From Brucella daejeonensis (GTDB lineage Bacteria > Pseudomonadota > Alphaproteobacteria > Rhizobiales > Rhizobiaceae): 52,657 nt of DNA. The translations under genes were made by a program, and so were the position numbers. The stretch is taken from the NCBI RefSeq assembly GCF_014199265.1, contig NZ_JACIJG010000024.1, positions 1 to 52,657 on the forward strand. Direction: 5' to 3'. The notes below the pieces were generated by a model that had not been told where the DNA came from, searched no databases, and saw only the letters and a program-made list of their open reading frames with translations. Of this stretch, positions 21,977-31,256 are shown one piece after another. Positions within the stretch are counted from its first letter, which is position 1, and each line of letters begins with the position of its first letter.

Positions 21977-23914
21977 CTAGCGGTACTTCTCAAAAAGATC
22001 GACCTGTTCGGGCTTGTCTCCGGCCGTCTCTGGATGTGCCGGAGCACTCGCATTTTCGCGTGCGGCCGCGGCCGCCGCTTTGAAGGCTTCTTCAAGCGGC
22101 AAGTCCTCTTGTTCGGTATCTTCGGTCGAAGGGAGCGCACCTCGTGGCGGCGGCGAGTTCTTACCAAGAACCGCCTTCACATAGACGTCGATATCGGCGT
22201 CACTGGTGAAGGTGCCGGTTGGTTTAAAGGTGTAGGTCCACTCGGCCGGAACGTTCGACGGGCGATGATCCTTTGCGTCTTCAGGGAAGGGGAATTTGAC
22301 CTGATAGACGTTCTTGCCGATCCCGGTAACGAAGGCGGTCACACCTTTATCATCGACGCCCAATTCCGTGCTGAATTCCGATCGTTCGATAGGGCTGGCG
22401 CGATGCGTCTCCTTCAGCCATTTCGTCGTGCCATCGGTCATCATGTCCCGGCGATACTCATAGAATGTCGTCTCGCCCAGGTCACGTTCCATGCGTTCGG
22501 CTGTGGGGCCAAAGTTGATACGAGTTATGACCTTTGTGCCAACAGACGCAATGAGGACGTCAAGAACTTCCTGTCCGTAGTTTTTGGCGATCTGTGACAG
22601 GTCTTGCAGACCGAGAACGGCACAGACCCCCTTGGACCGACCGAGAGTAACGAAGCGCTCGAAATCCTGAATTTCAGGAAGCTGACCCCATTCGTCAAGG
22701 AAGAACCATATACGGCGCAGGTCATGGTCTGAAAGCAGGTTACTGTCCGTTACCGTAGAGACTGCGACCGCGTAAAGCGCGGAGATCCAGCCGTCAGACA
22801 GTTCGGCATATCGACCGGAGTGCTGGACAATGACAGTTCTCTGATCGGTCTTGTTGACCAGCCATTCACGCAACCGGAATCGCTGTCTTCCCTCATAGGT
22901 CGGCCATGCCGTCGCCAGCATTTCGAGCAGGCGCATATTCGTTTCGAGCTGTCCGAGAGTGGACATGACCTGCTTGTAATCGGCGGTCAAAAATATGTCG
23001 GCTCCGCGCTGATACTTGAGCATGATCCGGAGCAGTTTTTCCTGATCCTGACGCGTTTCATTGAGCAGATCGAGCCATGTCCATTCCTTCGGTTTTTCCG
23101 CCATCAGCTTGATAGCGCAGCCGGCGAGGACAGCGCGAGCGCTCTGCGTAAAAAACGGATGTCCGTCATCGGGAATGATACGTTGCGCCAATTCAACAGC
23201 GTCCTGTGACACGATCAAATCGGCCGCAATATCCCAAACCGCCGAACGGTCATCCTGTGGCGCCAGAAGAAGCGGAGGAACCTCTTTTCCGTCACGAACC
23301 GATGGAGGTGTTATGCGGGTATAGTCACCCTTCTCATCGAAGATGATAGCTTTGTCCCCGCGTTCGACAACGGAGCCGATCATGCGACGAAAAGTTACCG
23401 TCTTGCCACCCCCCGGAGCGCCAAGGATGAATGTGTGATTTGTCTCGCGAGGGAGCGTGTAATGCCATCCATTGAACATATGGATTCCGCGAGTCTTCGG
23501 ATAGCGATTGTGCTTCTGCTCGTAACGAGCAGCACGCAACAAAGCGTCCATTCCCTCTACGACCATTCCCGAGATAATGATGCGTTGCCGAACCACGAGC
23601 CACTTCTGATAAATGAATACTCCGAGGAGGGCGAGAGCGACTATAAGAGGCGCAATAACGACTACCTGGTTGCGAATAGCTGAGCCGGCGAGGGGGCTTC
23701 CGATCGCTTCAAGATGGGATCGGCAAGCGCCCCATTTCCATATCGTCAGGCAATCCCATGCCTGCGAAAATGAGAGTTGGACGAAATGACCGTTCGCCGT
23801 AGGCCATGATGGGTTTACGAAACGGAAGTACCACAAGAGCGGCGTCATGACCGCCGCCACGATAGCAGTGATAACGAGAACTCCAACAGCAGGTTCAGGC
23901 GGTTTCCGTATCAT
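21977..23914 (-). CDS. traD: Type IV coupling protein (TrwB/TraD-like ATPase)
   Basis: A 645-residue inner-membrane ATPase: two membrane segments (about 10-30 and 83-105), Walker A GAPGGGKT (165-172), DEKGDYTRI, and Walker B region WFFLDEWGQLPEIQDF followed by GRSKGVCAVLGLQDLSQI. A proline/alanine-rich acidic C-terminal tail follows. It would recruit the relaxosome and BID-bearing substrates to the secretion channel. It is closer to TrwB/TraD than to VirD4/TraG. It overlaps the small gene before it by 4 bases (ATGA), so the three small-to-large minus-strand genes form a traC-traD-coupling protein operon next to oriT, as on Ti plasmids. Confidence 0.88.
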   Translation of the reverse strand: MIRKPPEPAVGVLVITAIVAAVMTPLLWYFRFVNPSWPTANGHFVQLSFSQAWDCLTIWKWGACRSHLEAIGSPLAGSAIRNQVVVIAPLIVALALLGVFIYQKWLVVRQRIIISGMVVEGMDALLRAARYEQKHNRYPKTRGIHMFNGWHYTLPRETNHTFILGAPGGGKTVTFRRMIGSVVERGDKAIIFDEKGDYTRITPPSVRDGKEVPPLLLAPQDDRSAVWDIAADLIVSQDAVELAQRIIPDDGHPFFTQSARAVLAGCAIKLMAEKPKEWTWLDLLNETRQDQEKLLRIMLKYQRGADIFLTADYKQVMSTLGQLETNMRLLEMLATAWPTYEGRQRFRLREWLVNKTDQRTVIVQHSGRYAELSDGWISALYAVAVSTVTDSNLLSDHDLRRIWFFLDEWGQLPEIQDFERFVTLGRSKGVCAVLGLQDLSQIAKNYGQEVLDVLIASVGTKVITRINFGPTAERMERDLGETTFYEYRRDMMTDGTTKWLKETHRASPIERSEFSTELGVDDKGVTAFVTGIGKNVYQVKFPFPEDAKDHRPSNVPAEWTYTFKPTGTFTSDADIDVYVKAVLGKNSPPPRGALPSTEDTEQEDLPLEEAFKAAAAAARENASAPAHPETAGDKPEQVDLFEKYR

Positions 23915-24099
23915 TTCTCAAAAGCCTTCCTGCCTTTTTCGATCATCGCAATGCGAAGCTTCTCGTTATCCTTTTGCTCAAAAGCAGTCAGCAGCACACC
24001 GAGGATAAAGGCGGGGTTCTCACCACGAAGACCTGCCTTCACGACGAGCCCACCAAGCATGATTTTCTCATGCGCATCCTTTTGCCGATTTGCCGCCAT
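23911..24099 (-). CDS. TraD-like small conjugation protein
   Basis: A 62-residue basic protein (EKIMLGGLVVKAGLRGENPAFILGVLLTAFEQKDN) similar in size, position and pattern to the small TraD of Ti plasmids, which lies between traC and the coupling protein. Probably a relaxosome accessory protein. Its stop overlaps the coupling-protein start. Confidence 0.65.
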   Translation of the reverse strand: MAANRQKDAHEKIMLGGLVVKAGLRGENPAFILGVLLTAFEQKDNEKLRIAMIEKGRKAFEK

Positions 24100-24154
24100 C
24101 TTGTCTCGATACTCCCTTTGTCGCTTACCAAGCAGGAGCGCTAAGCGTCCCGCT

Positions 24155-24361
24155 TCACTCGGCTGGTGTTTGTTGAAATCGCTCGGCCACCTCTTTCAAA
24201 GCCTTGAGCAGATCGCGATCGGAGACTTCAACGTCAGCGAGGCCGGCTTTGACCGCTAGGCTTCCCAACCTTTCAGCTTCTTTTGCGCGCTCAGCGTCTA
24301 GCTGCTGCTGGAGACGTGCAATCTCGTATTGGATCTTCGATACCTTTGATGTGCGAGCCAC
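24155..24361 (-). CDS. TraC-like relaxosome accessory protein
   Basis: A 68-residue protein read from GTG at 24361, preceded on the minus strand by GGAGGTTATTC. It starts ARTSKVSKIQYEIARLQQQLDAERAKEAERLG, a helical coiled stretch like Ti TraC. It lies directly beside oriT, divergent from traA. Upstream in-frame ATGs would extend into oriT and are unlikely. Confidence 0.65.
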   Translation of the reverse strand: MARTSKVSKIQYEIARLQQQLDAERAKEAERLGSLAVKAGLADVEVSDRDLLKALKEVAERFQQTPAE

Positions 24362-24540
24362 GAATAACCTCCGTTGTTGCGCTGTACACTCGTCATTGAT
24401 ACCGCCAGTTGCTCTATACGGCAAGATTGAATTCCACTCGATAAGCTGTCGAGCAATAGCGAGACACAGAGAAAAACAAAGGGTTGGCGTAGCCAACGCA
24501 TTGTCAGTCCCGTCCGGAGCCGCGCAGCGCTCCGGTTTCT

Positions 24541-24572
24541 AAGGGCGCACTTATGTATCGACAAGTCGATAC
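24541..24572 (-). other. oriT: Origin of transfer (oriT), RSF1010/Ti-type nic region
   Basis: Read on the minus strand: perfect inverted repeat GTATCGAC-TT-GTCGATAC (24555-24572), then ATAAGTGCGCCCTT (24541-24554). TAAGTGCGCCCT preceded by an inverted repeat is the RSF1010/R1162 oriT core, and Ti plasmids have a related one. Nicking is expected between G and C of TAAGTG|CGCCC, about 24547/24548, on the minus strand. That strand's 5' end leads, so DNA enters in the order 24.5 kb down to 1. The remaining bases 24362-24540 hold a CGGAGC-CGCGCAGC-GCTCCG hairpin but no gene. Confidence 0.85.
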
Positions 24573-24593
24573 CTGCTTGTTATGTGTGTTCGC

Positions 24594-27500
24594 ATGGCGA
24601 TATTTCATCTTCATGCGAAGGTTCTTAGCAGGGCGACCGGGCAAAGCGCGGTCGCAGCAGCATCGTACCGCCATTGTGCCGCAATGACCAATCAGACCTA
24701 TGAGCGGTCTTACGATTTCTCGAACAAGCGTGGGAACGTTCACAGCGAATTCGCGATACCGGCTAATGCACCTGATTGGGCGCGGTCTCTTGCGAACCTT
24801 TCTCCGGTTCAAGCGTCGGAGGCTTTTTGGAATAAAGTTGAGGCATCCGAGAACAGGAAAGACGCGCAGTTTGCTCGCGAAATGACACTTGCCCTGCCTG
24901 TTGAGTTTTCGCGGGAACAGAACATTGCCCTGGTCCGCGAATTCGTGGAGGAGAACTTTTCAAAGAAGGGGGTCGTGGCGGATTGGGCGTATCACGAGAT
25001 CAAGGGCAATCCGCACGTTCATATCATGAGCGCTTTGCGGCCTCTGACAGATGAGGGATTTGGAGCAAAAAACGTTCGCGCGGTTGATGAGAATGGTGAG
25101 CCGAAATTCTCGAAGAACGGCCATGCCCTCTATCGCCAGTTCGCCGGAGACAAGGAACTTATCCCTGCACTGAGAGAAGCATGGGCGGATGTGCAGAACC
25201 ATCATCTTGCCTCACACGGTTTCGATATTCGTGTTGACCACCGCTCCTATTCTGAGCAGGGAATTGCGATCGAACCAACCATGCACCGCGGGCCTACCGC
25301 CGAGGGGATGGACCGGAAAGGGGTGAAGTCGGATCGCATAGAGATCAATGCAGAGATTGAAGCGACACGCCGCCAGCAGGTGATGGCAGATCCTTCCATC
25401 ATCCTGAAGCTGATCACCGCTGAAAAGTCTGTCTTCGATGAGCGCGACGTTGCGCGAACAGTCCATCGCTACACCGATTCCTACGAGGATTTTCAGGCGC
25501 TGTTCCTTCGCGTAGGCGCGCTTGGAAATCAGGTGATGATTGCATCACCGATCTTCGATCCGATGACAGACAAGATCATTGAGCGCGCAAAATATACAAC
25601 GACGGAAGTGCTCGATACCGAACGAACTATGATCGCTTCTGCGCGGTCGCTAGTCGGTCGGGACGGTTTTGCGGTTAATCAGAAGAGCGCTGATAAGGTT
25701 GTCGCAGATGTTGAGAAACGTGCCGGTTTCAAATTCGATCCAGAGCAAAAGGTTGTCATTTCTCGCCTGACTGAAAATGCGGGTATCGCCGTCATGGTCG
25801 GTTATGCAGGTGCCGGCAAATCGACTGTGATGAACGCAGTTCGCGCGGTTTACGAGGGAGAGGGGAGGCGTGTCGTAGGGGGAGCGTTGGCCGGCAAGGC
25901 TGCTGTCGGCTTGCAGGAAAGTGCGGGCATTGAATCCCGCACACTTGCCTCCTGGGAGGCGTCTTGGAAGAACGGCCTTCGCCAGTTGGGGCCGGGCGAT
26001 GTGTTCGTACTTGATGAAGCAGGCATGGTCGGTTCAGCGCAGATGCAGCGATTTGTTTCTGCGGTAGAAGAAGCTGGAGCGAAGCTCATCTTACTCGGTG
26101 ATGCGCGCCAGTTGCAGCCGATTGAAGCTGGTGCCGCCTTCCGGGCTATTGCCGATGACGCAGGGTATATCGAGCTTACGGGCGTTCGCCGCCAGCGCGA
26201 AGAATGGATGCAGAATGCGACCATTGAATTCGGCAAGGGGAATACCGCGGACGCGATCGGGCGCTACGTCGAACATGATCTTGTCCAGCTCGAACCTGAC
26301 AGTGCATCGGCTCGGAATTCTTTGATCGGCAATTGGCGGAGTGATTGGGAGGCCGGCGTCGATGTGTTGATGCTTGCGCATCGCAATGTCGATGTCCTCG
26401 CTCTGAATATGGCTGCCCGTAACGTTATCAAAGAGGGAGGCGGTCTTCAGGAGGAACATGGGTTCCGGACTGATCGGGGCCAGCGTCAGTTTGCGGTTGG
26501 GGATCGTATCGTATTTCTAGAGAAAAGCCGTGAGCTTGGCGTCGAGAACGGTTCATTCGGCAATGTTGAGGAGGCTAGTCGCGGCCGTCTCGTGATTGGT
26601 CTGTTTGACGGTCGAAGCGTCATCGTCGCACAGAACGATTACGCGAATATCGATTATGGCTATGCAGCGACGATCCACAAGAGCCAGGGCGCGACGGTCG
26701 ATCGTGCCCACGTTCTAGCGAGCCCGACGATGGACGCGCACATGACGTATGTGGCGATGAGCCGGCATCGAGACAGTGCGACTCTTTATGCAGGTTCCGA
26801 TGAATTCGGAACTCTGGATAAGCTGGTGGACACACTTTCACGCGATCGCATGAAGGATACCACGCTCGCTTATGAACGGACTGACGATTACCGTCTGAGC
26901 GTGAAGGAATTTGCTGAACGGCGCGGCATCCCATCATTGAGCGAAATTGGGGATATGTTCCGTCATCAGCTTGCGGCATTGCGAGAGCGCTTCACGAAGG
27001 TTGCCGAGCGGCTGGAAGCCATTGGCAAGAAATTCGCCCATGTCGTTCGGCCCGAGCAACAACAGGGAAAAGCCGCCGAACATCGGCCGGAATATCAACC
27101 GTCACAGCGGCAGGTCGTAACGGTTCCGGACATCACATTCCCCGAAATGACTTCTGCGGTTCGTCAAGCCCTTTCCCGATTGGAGCATAATCTAGGACAT
27201 GCCGAAATCTCTGATACGGATCGAGCACGTCGGCGTTGGTTCACGAGTGCTGGATATGAATTAAGGGACGGTTCAGCCGCGACGGATCTTCAGCGCTTCA
27301 ATCGGGAAATTGCGTCCATTATTCCGCAAGCGACTGTCGTTGCCAGCGGTCCGGATCTCGGCGCCGACGATCGCAATCAGGTTCAGTCGCTGATACCGGA
27401 GTCGGTTCGAGAGGCTTTCATTGACAACTGGCCGCTGATCCATGCCGGGCAGAAAGCCGGTCAGGATCTCACGCGCCTCGAACTCGCGCAGACGCTCAAC

Positions 27501-28346
27501 AGCGAAGCGAAAGAGAGGCTGGTAGTCGAACAGTATGAAAAGAGGCAGGCGATGTTTGCGACACCAGAAAAACCCCTTGTTGCAGCAATCTCCGACTGGC
27601 GCGATAGCATCGAGGCGACGGTTGCGGCACGGATGGAAACCCGGCCGGTCATGCAATCAGCAACACGCCGTCTCGAGACGGCGGTTGCAGCCGTCTGGCA
27701 GCGGCCGGAAGTCGTGCTTTCTGCGCTGCGGAACCGGATAGATGACGGGCGGGTTCCAGTCGCCGATTTCGCGCAGTCCATTCGGGATAATCCAGCATCT
27801 GTTGGCGAGCTTCACGGCAGCAGAAGCATGTTCGGCCGAAATGACGGCGTGCGAGAGAAGGCGCTGGCAGCGGTCTCGCCGGCGATCTCGGCCTTGCAGG
27901 ATTACGGCCAGGTTCGAAGCAATCTGAGGAATGATCTGACCAAGGACGAGCAGCGGTTCCGCACCCTGATGCGAGAGCCCATTGAGGATCTTTCGCCGGC
28001 AGCGCGTGAGCTGGTCGGCCGCATTGAGCAGAGCCCGCCCGATCGTTTAGGCACTTTGGTCAGAACAGCAGATGACATGCAGGCAATGGGTGAGTTGCGA
28101 CGGTTTGTCGAGACAGTTCGCGACCGGTTCGGCCTGTCGGGAACGAATGAGCTTGATCGCGATCGCCTCGCCCAGGCGATGCCCGGTGCTGATCAGCAGC
28201 GGGTTGAAGCGTTCGCAGCCGGGTACGCGAAAGCTGACCAGCTTGCGACGACCGTTCAGGCCGCTCAACAGGCGCAGAAAATCGAGATGGCACACGAGCA
28301 GCAGCAAACGCGCGGACGAGAGAAGGGGCACGGAATCTCGTATTAA
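24594..28346 (+). CDS. traA: TraA relaxase-helicase (MobQ/Ti-type) with C-terminal BID domain
   Basis: A 1250-residue protein. The N-terminal MobA/MobL relaxase domain begins AIFHLHAKVLSRATGQSAVAA and has the metal-binding GNPHVHIM (His141, His143). A TraI/RecD-like helicase follows, with Walker A GYAGAGKST (about 402-411), VFVLDEAGMVG, and the C-terminal ATIHKSQGATVDRAHVL...YVAMSR. Residues about 992-1215 are a BID domain like that of the Fic toxin at 4101. The relaxase nicks oriT just upstream, stays on the 5' end, and is secreted with the strand; BID is the likely translocation signal. ATG 24594 fits the family start better than 24582. Confidence 0.93.
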   Translation: MAIFHLHAKVLSRATGQSAVAAASYRHCAAMTNQTYERSYDFSNKRGNVHSEFAIPANAPDWARSLANLSPVQASEAFWNKVEASENRKDAQFAREMTLALPVEFSREQNIALVREFVEENFSKKGVVADWAYHEIKGNPHVHIMSALRPLTDEGFGAKNVRAVDENGEPKFSKNGHALYRQFAGDKELIPALREAWADVQNHHLASHGFDIRVDHRSYSEQGIAIEPTMHRGPTAEGMDRKGVKSDRIEINAEIEATRRQQVMADPSIILKLITAEKSVFDERDVARTVHRYTDSYEDFQALFLRVGALGNQVMIASPIFDPMTDKIIERAKYTTTEVLDTERTMIASARSLVGRDGFAVNQKSADKVVADVEKRAGFKFDPEQKVVISRLTENAGIAVMVGYAGAGKSTVMNAVRAVYEGEGRRVVGGALAGKAAVGLQESAGIESRTLASWEASWKNGLRQLGPGDVFVLDEAGMVGSAQMQRFVSAVEEAGAKLILLGDARQLQPIEAGAAFRAIADDAGYIELTGVRRQREEWMQNATIEFGKGNTADAIGRYVEHDLVQLEPDSASARNSLIGNWRSDWEAGVDVLMLAHRNVDVLALNMAARNVIKEGGGLQEEHGFRTDRGQRQFAVGDRIVFLEKSRELGVENGSFGNVEEASRGRLVIGLFDGRSVIVAQNDYANIDYGYAATIHKSQGATVDRAHVLASPTMDAHMTYVAMSRHRDSATLYAGSDEFGTLDKLVDTLSRDRMKDTTLAYERTDDYRLSVKEFAERRGIPSLSEIGDMFRHQLAALRERFTKVAERLEAIGKKFAHVVRPEQQQGKAAEHRPEYQPSQRQVVTVPDITFPEMTSAVRQALSRLEHNLGHAEISDTDRARRRWFTSAGYELRDGSAATDLQRFNREIASIIPQATVVASGPDLGADDRNQVQSLIPESVREAFIDNWPLIHAGQKAGQDLTRLELAQTLNSEAKERLVVEQYEKRQAMFATPEKPLVAAISDWRDSIEATVAARMETRPVMQSATRRLETAVAAVWQRPEVVLSALRNRIDDGRVPVADFAQSIRDNPASVGELHGSRSMFGRNDGVREKALAAVSPAISALQDYGQVRSNLRNDLTKDEQRFRTLMREPIEDLSPAARELVGRIEQSPPDRLGTLVRTADDMQAMGELRRFVETVRDRFGLSGTNELDRDRLAQAMPGADQQRVEAFAAGYAKADQLATTVQAAQQAQKIEMAHEQQQTRGREKGHGISY

Positions 28347-28475
28347 GATTGCAGGAAAATGCCCGCTTTGGTGATGCTGTATATTGCAAAATCCGTCAAA
28401 TTGGGTAGGACTGATTTTGAGAGGGTGATCATTCCATTGATCGCTTGTCCATAATGAGAGACAAGGCGACTTTTG

Positions 28476-28979
28476 ATGCGGAACTCAGTAATTGTAGCTC
28501 TGGCATTCCTATTGGGTGCCTGCGCGAACAAGAAAGAGAATTTCGATACTCTATCGGTTAGAAAATATCTCGATTCGTCGTTGGCGACTGTGAACGAGGA
28601 AAAGCGATATGCTTCGCTATATCCGAGAGCACTAGAGCCTCACGCAAGTAATACTGTCAGGCTGCATCCGGAGACCGCCGGACAAGAGCTTTTACAGCCG
28701 GTCCATGCCCGTTGGAACGGTACTCTGGATGATATCACACGGAAGGCGGCCCGCATGGCCGGTTATTCCGTTAGGGCGAATGGAGAACGTTCAGGGTCTC
28801 CAATCTTGGTTTCGGTCCATTGGGCTGACATGACGCTTCTTGGCCTTTTGCGGGAAGCCTTCGGCCAAGGAAAGGGGCGTGCATGGCTGGAAATTGACCA
28901 GTTCGCACGCGTCATGACCATCCACTACGCCCGGCCTGAAAAAAGCCCGGTCCCGCACCTGGACGACACCAAGCTATGA
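28476..28979 (+). CDS. traH: TraH/DotD-like outer-membrane lipoprotein of the MPF-I secretion system
   Basis: A 167-residue protein with a lipobox (LLGAC, Cys16) and a C-terminal domain (LLQPVHARWNGTLDDITRKAARMAGY...) with the DotD secretin-N-like pattern. DotD, DotC and DotH form the outer-membrane core of IVB systems. It starts the forward tra block, overlapping traI by 4 bases, in the gene order of IncI plasmids. Confidence 0.82.
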   Translation: MRNSVIVALAFLLGACANKKENFDTLSVRKYLDSSLATVNEEKRYASLYPRALEPHASNTVRLHPETAGQELLQPVHARWNGTLDDITRKAARMAGYSVRANGERSGSPILVSVHWADMTLLGLLREAFGQGKGRAWLEIDQFARVMTIHYARPEKSPVPHLDDTKL

Positions 28980-29869
28980 AGCAGTTTCCAACAATCCTTG
29001 CCGCACTGTCCGTCTCCGTTGCCCTGGCCGGTTGCACCACGACCGGTTCATCAAATCCGGACGAGCCGCCTCCACCTCCAACCCTTGGCGGAGTGGACAA
29101 CCTAACTGGCGGGACGGCCGCACCGATGACTTACGAGCAGTTTGCCCGTAAGACGCGCAGCGGGACCGGCGCGAACGCGGTTGATTCAGAGCGGTATTCG
29201 GCACTGCGCGACGCAGCGCTCTCATATGCCGCTCAGGCCGCCTATGAGCGCCGTTCGTGGGAGATCCTGAGAGAGCTTGAGGCGCAGTCGTCGAGGCTTT
29301 CGCAAGAGTTCAATTTCAATGATGTGGTCTACAAGGCACCGAAAGAGGCGGGCTATGTCGTTCCTCCTGTCGTGAGCAGGGCCAAGGAGGCGATCACCAT
29401 CACGGACGGCGGCCGCGAAAGCGTTGCGGCTGATGAATATTACCGCATCGAGAAGCCGGGTCGACTCGTGGCCGTGATACCGAGCTGGCGCGATTATCTG
29501 GTTATCGGCGTCGATAAGACGCCTGATCCCTCAGACCAGTTCCTTCCTTCTGGAAAGGAAGAGCGAAAGATTTGGGACCGCTATATGGCTGAAGGCTGGC
29601 GGCAGGGGCGGATGCAGGCCGAGGAAGCATTGAAGGAGAATATGAACCTTCTTCGCCGCGACTATTTGGGAATGGTCGAATATCGGCGTCTTGTTGATGC
29701 TGGCCTGGTCAAGAGCCTTGTAGTGACGTCGAGCGAGGTTCGTGCCAAGGGCACGCCGGAAGAGCTGTTTATCGGCCAGCGCCGGGTGAAGATCGAGAAT
29801 GCCGCAACATTCGTTTCCGACCCGCGGCGTTGGAAACCGATCACTCGGAGATTCGAGGTCTCCAAGTGA
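28976..29869 (+). CDS. traI: TraI/DotC-like outer-membrane core lipoprotein
   Basis: A 297-residue protein with a lipobox (LAGC, about Cys19), a proline-rich mature start, then the DotC pattern: RYSALRDAALSYAAQAAYERRSWEI, VVSRAKEAI, DYLVIGVDKTPDPSDQFLPSGKEERKIWDRYMAEGWRQG in outline. DotC with DotD brings DotH to the outer membrane. Here traI is the IncI gene name, not the F-plasmid relaxase. Coupled to neighbours by short overlaps on both sides. Confidence 0.87.
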   Translation: MKQFPTILAALSVSVALAGCTTTGSSNPDEPPPPPTLGGVDNLTGGTAAPMTYEQFARKTRSGTGANAVDSERYSALRDAALSYAAQAAYERRSWEILRELEAQSSRLSQEFNFNDVVYKAPKEAGYVVPPVVSRAKEAITITDGGRESVAADEYYRIEKPGRLVAVIPSWRDYLVIGVDKTPDPSDQFLPSGKEERKIWDRYMAEGWRQGRMQAEEALKENMNLLRRDYLGMVEYRRLVDAGLVKSLVVTSSEVRAKGTPEELFIGQRRVKIENAATFVSDPRRWKPITRRFEVSK

Positions 29870-30021
29870 ACGGAAATTCTATATCGAGCCAGACAAGCAC
29901 GGTCGATCCCGCCGACCCCCTTGGCCTTCGCAAGCAGGAAGGGGGGTATGGCGGTCTCTTCATCGTCGTAGCGCTGATTGCTGTGGTTGCTGGCTATTGG
30001 CTCTATAGGCGAGGGAAATGA
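29866..30021 (+). CDS. Small single-pass membrane protein in the tra operon
   Basis: A 51-residue protein read from GTG at 29866, which overlaps the traI stop (GTGA); its own stop overlaps traJ (ATGA). One hydrophobic segment (GGLFIVVALIAVVAGYWLY) ends with YRRGK. No clear counterpart among named Dot/Icm or IncI genes. Its overlaps on both sides argue that it is real. Confidence 0.6.
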   Translation: MNGNSISSQTSTVDPADPLGLRKQEGGYGGLFIVVALIAVVAGYWLYRRGK

Positions 30022-31244
30022 TTGACGAATCGCGTCTGGACGATACTCCATTCAAGCCAACCGACTCCTTCGTACCCGTTCTGAAGGAAGAGCCGACGCG
30101 GTTTGATTCCTCGCCCGAGATTTTCGACACATTCATCGTTGGGGCCGGCAAGCGCGGGGCGTCTGACATTACCATCCAGTCGGAAGCCCGGCCGCGCATC
30201 CAGATCAATTCTCGCCAGCATTTCGGCACCAAGCGCATGTTACTGCGCTCAGAGGTCGATCTGCTGCTGTCGTACATCTGGCGATCGAGCGATGCACCGA
30301 GCATTTTGCGGCAGGGCCGTTGTCTCGATTTCTCCTATGAGGTCCAAGTCAGTCGCCATGAGCGGCATCGCTTCCGCGTCAATGCAACACCGATCACGAA
30401 AAACGGCGGCTCCGGCGTCGAATTGACGATGCGCTCGTTGCCGTCGCGCACGCCGACCCTGGACGATGTTCAGTTTGAGCAAGAGTTGAGGCCGTTCCTC
30501 AATCCAAAATCCGGCATTATCGTCATCGCCGGCGGTACAGGTCATGGAAAATCAACAACCATGGCCGCGATCACCCGTCACCATCTCGAAAACCACGAAA
30601 ATCCGCGAAAGATCGTGGATTTCCAGGCTCCGATAGAATTCACCTTTGCCGACATTCTTAGCGAGCAGGGCGATTCTGCGAGCCTGATTGGCCAATCAGA
30701 GATCGGGGAGGGCCGTGATCTTCCGACCTTTGCAGCCGGAATCTGGTCATCCCTTCGGCGAGCGCCGGCGATCATCAATGTCGGTGAGGCACGCGATCAT
30801 GGCTCTATGAGCGGCTGCATCGCGGCCAGCATTCAGGGCCACATCGTCAATACGACCACTCATGCCGGGTCGGTTGCCGAGGGCCTACGGCGCATGGCGA
30901 TGGAGTTCCCGGCCGAGGAGCAGGCAGCGCGAGCATTCGACCTGATCAGCTCGTTGCAGATCTTTATCTCACAGCATCTTATCCGCACGTCGGACGGCAC
31001 AAGGCGCTTTGCAGTCCGCGAATTCCTTGTGTTCGATGATGATGTTCGCGACCGGTTTCTGGATAAGCCGATCGACGGATGGTCCGCTGTGGTGCGCCAG
31101 CTCCTGAAGGAAGGCATGAAGTCCGACAAGGTGATTGCACGACCGCTCGCGCAATCCACCATGAAACTCGTCGATGAAGGCTGGATCACGATGAGCGAGG
31201 CACGGAGCTTTATTCCGCGGTCGATGTTCGAGATCCTTGCATAG
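30018..31244 (+). CDS. traJ: TraJ/DotB-like secretion ATPase (PilT/VirB11 superfamily)
   Basis: A 408-residue ATPase with Walker A GGTGHGKST (172-180), an Asp box, Walker B-like region INVGEAR, and the His box GHIVNTTTHAGS. DotB hexamers power assembly and substrate transfer in IVB systems. The glutamate of the usual xxxGExRD pattern is kept as VGEARD. Third gene of the forward traH-I-J block, the same order as R64. Confidence 0.9.
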   Translation: MIDESRLDDTPFKPTDSFVPVLKEEPTRFDSSPEIFDTFIVGAGKRGASDITIQSEARPRIQINSRQHFGTKRMLLRSEVDLLLSYIWRSSDAPSILRQGRCLDFSYEVQVSRHERHRFRVNATPITKNGGSGVELTMRSLPSRTPTLDDVQFEQELRPFLNPKSGIIVIAGGTGHGKSTTMAAITRHHLENHENPRKIVDFQAPIEFTFADILSEQGDSASLIGQSEIGEGRDLPTFAAGIWSSLRRAPAIINVGEARDHGSMSGCIAASIQGHIVNTTTHAGSVAEGLRRMAMEFPAEEQAARAFDLISSLQIFISQHLIRTSDGTRRFAVREFLVFDDDVRDRFLDKPIDGWSAVVRQLLKEGMKSDKVIARPLAQSTMKLVDEGWITMSEARSFIPRSMFEILA

Positions 31245-31256
31245 AGGAGAAACGGG

